Shown: piece by piece, positions 56,301 through 64,000 of the stretch
Numbering within the stretch: the stretch's first letter is position 1
How the letters are laid out: each line of letters opens with the position of its first letter
Assembly: GCA_033439765.1 (NCBI GenBank)
Contig: JAULSN010000002.1
Location: 1,984,001-2,048,000, forward strand
DNA: 64,000 nt
Source: Lasiosphaeria ovina
Lineage: Eukaryota > Ascomycota > Sordariomycetes > Sordariales > Lasiosphaeriaceae
Direction of reading: 5' to 3'
The notes under the pieces: generated by a model
What the model saw: the letters and a program-made list of their open reading frames with translations, nothing else
The model's database searches: none
What the model was told of the DNA's origin: nothing
Position numbers and translations under genes: made by a program

Positions 56301-59300
56301 TTCATTTACTTTGTTGTTCCTGGCAACTTCGAATCTCAAATCAACTTCGTCCGAGCAGGGGTCGCAGACACGCGAGATCTCGATCAGCGGGCTTCAAGGC
56401 CATTGTGGGACATGCTGGGGAACAGGCAACCGAGGGCTGTTCGGGCATGGCGGCACCCACCTGCTGCGAGGTCTTTGTGTCAGCGGCAAACACGCCGACA
56501 GCATCAGCACCCTTAGGGGTTAATGGCATTAAGGGACGGACAGACGACTAAGACTGATGATGGATATGCAGGAACTTCGTCCACACTTTAAGTGCTTAGC
56601 AAATTCTCATTCATGCTCGTTCTAGGTCTTACACCAGCCGCCTTCCATGACACCGACCGTGGATGGTTGTCAGCATCAAAGAGCACTTTCGTCGAGATTT
56701 TCCCGCTCTCTAGGTCCCTGATTACTCGACAAGATGTTTCTCCCAAGGCATCCACCTCGGTCGTAAACGTCGCATGGTATTATTGGATCCGTCTTGGACA
56801 TGTCTCCCAAAGGAGAAAATGACAGTCGGGATATCAGATCAGACCCCGCCACATTTCATTTCCGACATTGCTCGCAATGCTTTGAGTCCCAGGCAGCCAC
56901 TTCTCGATTTCGGCATAATTTTCCAATCGGACAACTGTCCCGAAACTCGCACCGGGAACCCGCGCCCGGACCGAGGCCATCCTCCAGAGTCACGCCATGG
57001 ACGGGCCACGGCACATCCGCACTTGAGCAATCCGCACTTGAGGAGACCTCGCAATCGGGCTCGGGTTTGTTTGCCCCCCTCCCCCCCCAAGAAAAAGACT
57101 AGGCAGTTCCAATAAGTGCCAGGCAGTTCTGGAAAGGACCAGGCAGTTGCAAATTGGGTCCGCGCAGCGAAACGACCAAGCAAGAAATAAATTCAATGAG
57201 ACGGGCAGCCAATCACACGGACGGAATAGGAGGCTTGCATGTAAATATCTCGGCCCTCGCGTCGTGGAGCCACCACGCCAATGCATGGTCATCCCTCGTC
57301 TCTCTGCCGCTATGCGTGGTACCGTATGCGTCCGTTGACAGTTGCCAAGGAAAAATCCCGGCTCCCGGCTTGTGTCACAGGGTCTCGGTATCGAGGCCGG
57401 CTGCCCTTGGCGGCTTGTTGGCTGCCGTAATCCTTGTGTGTTGGGTAAGGGCAGCTGTGTTGGTAAAATCGACTGGGCTCTCGGAGCCCTGGTATTTTGC
57501 CCCTGCTTCGTCAACGTCGAAATCACAAATCAGGTCGCCTGTTGTTGATTGATATCTCATGTTCTCGGCATGCAAAGCTTGGGGGTGCGAGGAGTGCCAA
57601 ATACGGAAATCAATCTTCATTGATTAGCTAGACCAGGACCTTGGTAAGCAACAAGCCAACGCGCACGCACCAACCGCAATGGTAGGGAGCAGCAGTCTCT
57701 GGAAACACCTCAATTGATAAATGACAAAGTGCATTTGCTCTCCAACGTCATGGCCCGGCAGGCAAAGCGAAGCCGGGGCTTTTTGGCCCCTGGATACTTG
57801 GAGGTAGTTATGCAAACGCCGGAATTCGTCCAATGTGAATGAGGCGAACAGGAGCTTCCTGAAGCGCAATCCTTCGTGTCATAGCTTTGGGAAGGCTCGG
57901 CACTGGCAAATAACGGCGGCACAGCACAGCCGCATGGGTGGCCATACGTCCGTATGGTATGGATTATGGAGCCCGGCCCTTTATCACCATAATTCATCCG
58001 TGCCTCGAGTTCATCGGTTGGGGGACCCGGTTGGCCCCCTCACAAGCGCCTCAGCCGCGCATCCGAACCCCCGTCGTTTGCCCCATCCCATGGGATGCAA
58101 AAGTCGTCGATTGGGCCACGCACCCCATCCATGTGATCTTCTGTCAGTTTTCCTCGTCTTCTGTTTTCTGAGCGCTAATGCTCTGCTTCCTTTGGGCCTT
58201 TTCGCCCCTGGTCTGGTCCTTTCATCCTTGCTCCGCTTTTGAATTTATCGGAGACAGCGGCCCAGCCAGCCCGTTACGCGCCGCCGACGGGGATTTCCGG
58301 CCAAAGAAGACAAGATTGCCGGGGCCGAAACCCCCCTAGCCTCGCCACAAAAAATGGGGAGGACGCGTCACGTTGTCCAAGGTTTCGGGGCCGATATAAA
58401 CTTGGCGTCCCATCCTTTGGCCCACCGCCCCGTCCCCAGAGTCAGACGGAAGAACCCCCACCCAGGTCCCATCTCAAAGCCCCTTGTGCTACATAGCGCT
58501 GTCAGGGTGGCACACAGGATGACGATGATAATAAGCTTAAAGAAGATAAAAGTCTCGGGTAACACGGCCGGGATTGTCTCGGAGGGAGCTTGTTGGGGCT
58601 AATTGATGCAGGCGGGCGCTTGTTTGCGATTTGGCACTTGCCTCTCACAGTCCCACCGCAGCCTGGGCCCTGGCCGCGGGCACAAACAAGCTAAGGGCTA
58701 AGGCCGTTGTGTGTTGCGAGACTGAAGGTGATTGGTTGGTTGGCTGTATGGACTTTGTGTCCGGGGCTGCAACCCATGTGAGGTCCTTTCTCGCCTGCAG
58801 CTATGGGCCGGCGAGAGAGTTGGTGTGATCAACGGCATCCGAACATCCCCAATGAGGGTCTCAACATTAAAGGGGTGCAAGAAAAGATGGGGGGGTATAC
58901 CATGACACTATTTCCTCGACGCGGGTACACGACAGGCAACTCGTGATATCTTTTACCAATATATAACCCAGTCTGCCACATACCCTTATCAGAGAATGAC
59001 GAGACTGGGAACCCGAGTTCATGCAAGGGAGGAAATGGAGACCGGCCAACGCGCCAGGCTGCTGTGTTCGAAACGGGGGAGGCCTGGGAAGAGACGTTGC
59101 AGTGTTGGCTTGCATTTCAACACACAGTCACACACCCGGTCAACCACGACTCGTTTCTCGCCCAAACAAGACACGACCGCAGCACGAAGCTCGTGGCTGC
59201 CAGCGCGATAAAACTTGGGGGGAAAACCGCTGGTACATCTCGCGAAACCCGACCGAGAGAGGCTGTGCTCGTGTAATTGCCTCATGTATGTATGTACAAG

Positions 59301-62300
59301 CAAGTAGGTACGTACAGCATATGCGCGCGGAATCAAAAAGTACCGCAAAATTGATTTGTCACAAAAGTGGAAAAAGAAAGGAAAATCTAAAACAAAACGT
59401 CACCTTCCTATTTTTCCACCCGCCCGTCGCCCGTTGCCTGACGCCCGACGCCACCAGCGTGTCTCGTGCATACCTAGCGGTGTCCAATTGCGACGGGAAC
59501 TATTGACGTCAACGTCACAGCCTCCAACGCAAGGAGCGCCCAAAAATAAAAAGAGAGAGTGTGAGAGAGAAGGAAGGCACAATGTTTAGGGTTCGTTTTG
59601 CACGGGCGCGCACCGTGTGACGCCTGGTCGATGCCAGTGGGGAGAATCAGCGCCTGTTCCCTCGAGGATACATACAAACTATCTCGTATGATAATGCCCT
59701 CGGTGTTGAGTTCTGGGGAATTGCCTGCCGCCGCCAACAGCCCCACAGAACGCGCTCCGCAGCTTTCAAGGGCCCTTGAACCAAGCCACTGGAATCATGA
59801 AAAAAAAAAAAAAAAAGGAAATGTGATTTGCTAGATTACGCCTAACCAGGGTGGAGACCGCCTTGCAATCCTCCGTTTCACACCCTCGTAGGTAGTCGAT
59901 CGATCGGGTCGGGTCGTGAAAGACGGCCTCGAGCCGAAAGCAGGGCCACATTGCCCGCAAACGGGACCGAAACCACCTCCCTCCTTGCCGCGGCAACCAT
60001 GATGTAACTACATCACATCTGTTTTTGCCACTGAGAGAGACCGGACAAAAGGAGGGGGCAGTGTGGAGGATGGGGGAACTTTTGCGGCTCAGTAATAATG
60101 AGTCAACGAGTACGCGCGTCTAATTAGTTCCAGATGCCCTGCACTTGGGGCTACCTACCTATCTTGGAAACGAAGGATGTCGATTACGGAGAAGAAGAGG
60201 CGGGAAGGGAGTTCCAAAACAAACACAGCCAAGGCCGGTCAAGCAAACAAGTTAGCGAACCAAGGCTTGATGGCCGGTCGAAACCGGCGTTAAGATGAAA
60301 AGTCCGATTGTCATTTTGTGGCTTTTACCATCCCTGGATCCGCGGGTCGTGAGGCGTCCACACCTTTCTTTCTCGTTCCTGAACCAGTTGCTTGCTGGGG
60401 CATTGGAACAGGGCCCTGGCAGTTCTTCCACGCACCGTTTCTTGATTCAGGTACTTATGAGCCGTGACCTTTTTGTTATGAGGAATCAGTGATTTTTCGA
60501 GAGGCCTTCAGGTTGCCGAAGTCGATGTATGAAAAGAGAAGTAAGCATGTAGGTATCCGGTTGAAGCAGGCAACTAGACACGTAGGAAGCTAGTAGAGCA
60601 TCCACACGGCCGTGCCCCCTGTACCACGGCCACCTAGACCTAATCATTTCTAACGAATCAACATTCAAGTAGCCTCGTCTGAGTTCCAGACACGATATTC
60701 GAAAAAACAAAGCCGTCAAAATAATACTGTAGTCAATGGTCAACCTCAGACCCTCCCTCCTAATTAGAGAGCGGACAGCCGAAGGAAAAGCACAGAGGGT
60801 CAGGCAAATGGAAAGATTCGCCCTCCACAGTTCATAGTTGCCAGGCTTCGGACTCTCACGGTACCGAGTAGCTTGCCAGGTGTCGGCTCACGTCTACAGA
60901 GGATTATTGATCCCCTGTATGACTAAGTCCTAAACACCACTATCTTCTTACAGTGTGGAGGACACCTAGGCTTGTCAACCAGGCAGCTGGCGTGTCAAGC
61001 TTAACTGATTTCAGAACGCGGCGTACTGAACCCTGCACGAGGGAAGGCGACCGTTACTTCTTGCTTCAGCCCCGGCAGCTGAACTAGCCAAGGACCCGCC
61101 AAGGCTCTCCAACTCACGGTGTGATGATATTTGTGATTGATCACAAAAGAGAAACGCCTAAACACTTAACGCCTAACCCCGAGTAGAAAGAAGAGGACGA
61201 AGAAAAGAGACAACCAAAGAACAAATCGAGTGGGAAGGACCACATGCCCCCCCGCAAGTGCTCCAAGCCATACCCATGGTCACCGCCTCAGTCCTACTTT
61301 CGGCCGCGACTCAGATACATACCTAGGTAGGGGCCTCGGCAGGTCGGTGGCTGAGAAAATCAAGGGACAACAGGACTGTGAATTAATTACCACGCCGTTC
61401 CCGCCGGATTTGATGCTACCTACCCTGCCGACCTAGATCTAACCTGGTAGGTAGATACATGAGACCGGAATCGTCAGACAGCCAACCAATTAGCATCCCC
61501 AATTTTATTAACATTCCCTCGCTTAATTATTTCAGAAGATTCGCAGATTGGCACCTATTTAGGCACCTACATAGGTAGCCTACCTCTAAACGGAATTCTA
61601 TTAGCGTCCGACGGTGGTTAATTAAAATTGAAGTCGTTTTAGCCTCGGCTCACTTTCTGCTTGCTGCGGCTTAGCCTAGGTACGCTTATTATTTTGTATT
61701 GTCGTTACCTTTACACGCTCTTTAGGAAAACGAATTTAATCGGGCTTTACTCTTTAATAATCTAAAAGAGGGCTAAATAAGTAAGACTTTGTTCTCATCT
61801 GCCCGGATAATAGTAAAAGGAAATCTTCGTGTATCTTGACTTCTTGATGTAACTAGGTGTGAGCATAGAAGATATGATCTCGGTAAGATTATCGTGCTCA
61901 TCGTAGGCTTTTTTCCCATGACAATTCGCAATTCGGCTCGGTCCCTGGACCTTTCGGACTCGCTCATGATCTGGCACTGCCAAACCCCGCAGAGAGAGGT
62001 CGACTCCGCTCACAGACCGTGCCGGGAAGCATTCCTGGTCAGGGCCGCTCAGCATGGGTTTCCCCTTAAAACCGGCACACTGGGAGCGTCGGTCCCTGTT
62101 CAGTTTTCTTTTCAAGCTCGACTAGCTCGCAGTACTGGTCGGTATTGAAGTCGCTGGACCTGATCGGCGGCCACCGTCGCAGCCTGGCTTCAACACACTA
62201 TCGGACGCAGCTTCTCTCTTCCTCGACGTTGAGTGGCGTAGAAGGTCATTGAGGTGATTGGCGCTGTTCCTCAAGATTCGAAGAGCGAAGTCGAGCCAAA

Positions 62301-63116
62301 TAACTTCTGGTAATTAGATTCTCTCGTATTCTAGAGGCGCCCCAGCCTTATCCATCTCCAGCTTGGCCAAACGACGGCAAAGCTTTGATTTCACCAAAAC
62401 CGTCAGCTTAGGAGCTACTTAGCTTGAGGCACCATCTACCAGCAGCTGAGCAAGAAGGATACAGACAAGAAATTTGTACAAAGCCCGCCCAAGGCTGTTT
62501 CCAAGGGTTAGCTAGAGGTAACGCTGGACGGCAGCGCGAAGGACGAACCAGAAAGGGAGGCGCCTCCGGGGAAGTTCGGCTTTGTAGTCCGGTTGTATAA
62601 GTAATTAAACTGCAGCTCTGGAAATCTTTAGCCAATTTGCCAAAGCGTTGATGGAAATCCAGCGCCAGCTCGCATGACTCTCTCTGTTTTTTGCCATGAT
62701 TGCACCCCCTGAGCGTTTGGTAACGCCGTTTTGCGTAGGCATATGAGGTGATGAAGGCTTGATCTTAAGAAAGAGAGACCTTGACGAGCACTCCCATCAG
62801 TAGGGAAATTCGCTCAAGACAGTTCCACAAATAACTATCAAACCTCATTTGCGTCGGCAGCCCAAATCACCTCCCGCAAAAAGTGAACACAGCGCGACAG
62901 GTGGCTCAACTGCAATGCAATCATCCAGACAGCTTCCCCTTTCGATCATTGGTCGGTGGCATTTCCGAGCCCATGCACGTCGGCGACCATGGCACGCGGC
63001 CCAATTGATGCTTCACGGTCAGGCAAACAGCACCCTTTCCCTTTCTTTACACCTCGCGTGTCGTTCCAGCGGACCCGTGGCAAGCAGTGTCCCGCCCAAC
63101 ATTAGACTAGATCGTC
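53308..63116. other. Gene desert of about 9.8 kb
   Basis: No recognisable protein domain or RNA was found. It holds CT-rich and GGGACGG-type simple repeats (53755-53875), A-rich runs at 54074-54087 and 59799-59815, and a cluster of CCTAGGTA/GGTAGGTA motifs in AT-rich DNA at 61310-61690. A stretch at 62150-62700 reads like a stop-riddled coding relic (for example EIFSQFAKALMEIQRQLA near 62615), without an identifiable family. Open frames up to about 200 codons exist (for example 55055-55684 on the plus strand) but lack ATG starts or conserved motifs. Confidence 0.5.
61310..61690. repeat. Cluster of CCTAGGTA/GGTAGGTA-type motifs
   Basis: At least six occurrences: TACCTAGGTAGG near 61320, CTACCTACC near 61419, GGTAGGTAG near 61447, CACCTACATAGGTAGCCTACC near 61564 (two facing copies) and GCCTAGGTACG near 61674. 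The core TACCTAGGTA is palindromic. Confidence 0.55.
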
Positions 63117-64000
63117 ATGGACCCGCCTTCGAGGTCTACAAGTATAGGGTGCGTCAGCGCCGAGAAACACCAACCCGTTTCGTTCGGCGAGCACATTCTC
63201 CATAACTTCGCTTGCCTCGAGATGCGCGACCCCACTGGTTACCTCTCACCACACCATCCCGCCTGGCAATATGAAGCTGGCGTTGAGCGACGGAAACTTT
63301 AACAGCGGAGACAGCCGCAACCGGACACGCTCGACGATACAGACCTTGAAGCACAAGTACAACGCCGAATTGAATTGAGCATCTCCGCTCCGGCAACAGA
63401 GGCGTTGTCTCGTTACCGGAGGATCAAAACCATTCGTACCGCCATCCAGCAGGACAGAGCCACTGACAAAGACGTTGTGTCTTTCGTGGTAGATAGTCAC
63501 CAACAGTGGAAGAACTCAGCCGAGTTTCGAGACAACATCGATGCCGTGCGGACTTGAAGACAGCAGAGGGACTTGGTCTTTCGGGAGCGGAAGATGACGA
63601 AAATGAAATGGCGGCGCCGGGTTTATGGGCCTCCGGAGCTGAGAAAAGTGAAACTCGAAGCCTACAGTACGACTACGTGGTCGATGAAGACATACAAGCG
63701 TACGTTGCACAATTCGAGCGGCCAAGCGGCGACGTTAAAGGGCGAGCCGGGCCGCTGCAACCGATAATACATGGTTCGCCACCCGGTCTCGCGCTGACGG
63801 GAGATTTCCCGTATCAGAGATGTTCCGTGGCAAGGCTGCTTCGCAAGGGAGAGCGGTGTCGACATGACTACCAGCTAGAAAGAATTCGCTACGTCCACAT
63901 CCCGTACAACAATTTGAAGGTGGGTCAAACTCAATTTAAAATTAGCCCTAATTAAACATGAGATTTTTGAGAAAACTGACATGATGTAGTGGGCTGAGGT
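63117..64000 (+). pseudogene. Broken 5' part of a fungal CorA-like/ankyrin-associated protein gene (runs off right edge)
   Basis: From the ATG at 63117 the frame reads MDPPSRSTSIGCVSAEKHQP, then FGEHILHNFACLEMRDPTG and YEAGVERRKL, meets TAA at 63300, and continues in the same frame QRRQPQPDTLDDTDLEA to RRIELSISAPATEALSRYRR and FVVDSHQQWKNSAEFRDNID, then TGA at 63555. Both stops are one C-to-T step from CAA and CGA. A frameshift at about 63600-63660 leads to VDEDIQAYVAQFERPSGD and RIRYVHIPYNNLK, then an intron (63920..63989) to WAEV. HIPYNNLKWAE resembles a motif before the CorA-like domain of large fungal proteins. The family is tentative because the C-terminus is missing. Confidence 0.55.

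Overview
This is a window of a filamentous ascomycete nuclear genome. The evidence is short spliced introns (about 50-145 bp) with TACTAAC-like branch points, near-full-length matches to Neurospora-type proteins (the H3K9 methyltransferase DIM-5 is the clearest), secreted cell-wall hydrolases, and broken genes whose stop codons look like C-to-T changes of CAA, CAG and CGA codons, the mark of repeat-induced point mutation (RIP). Sordariomycetes, probably Sordariales (Chaetomiaceae-like), is my inference. All exon joins were read from splice consensus, reading frame and remembered family conservation; none was computed or checked by RNA.

Layout. 0-4 kb: 5' part of a 2OG-Fe(II) oxygenase, then a decayed Clr5-domain gene. 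4.7-8.7 kb: two secreted carbohydrate-active proteins, a GH30 protein that has lost both catalytic glutamates and a GH45 endoglucanase-like protein. 9.4-17.8 kb: a five-gene catabolic cluster made of a TIM-like isomerase, an RpiB-like isomerase, a dihydroxyacetone-kinase-type kinase, a class II aldolase and a beta-hydroxyacid dehydrogenase. Two of its gene pairs are divergent. It resembles erythrulose/four-carbon sugar catabolism.

18-31 kb: housekeeping genes DIM-5, a UBTD-type ubiquitin-domain protein, beta-COP (SEC26), Mago nashi and GID4. 31.5-39.4 kb: three tRNA-maturation genes (TRM11, RNase P subunit Rpp40, tRNA ligase) around a small ankyrin protein. 40-47 kb: TRP4, mitochondrial uL10m, a small membrane protein and proteasome ATPase RPT5. 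48.5-53.3 kb: a LaeA-like methyltransferase with tiny exons and a small intact Clr5-domain protein.

53.3-63.1 kb is a gene desert with simple repeats and a cluster of CCTAGGTA/GGTAGGTA motifs. The right edge holds the start of a stop-interrupted gene resembling fungal CorA-like/ankyrin-associated proteins.

The three most noteworthy points are the GH30 pseudo-enzyme, the four-carbon catabolic cluster with its repeat-expanded TIM-like enzyme, and unusual splicing: a stop-free 60-nt intron in RPT5, 13- and 28-nt exons in the LaeA-like gene, a GC-AG intron in mago, and an intron directly after the start codon of the UBTD gene.
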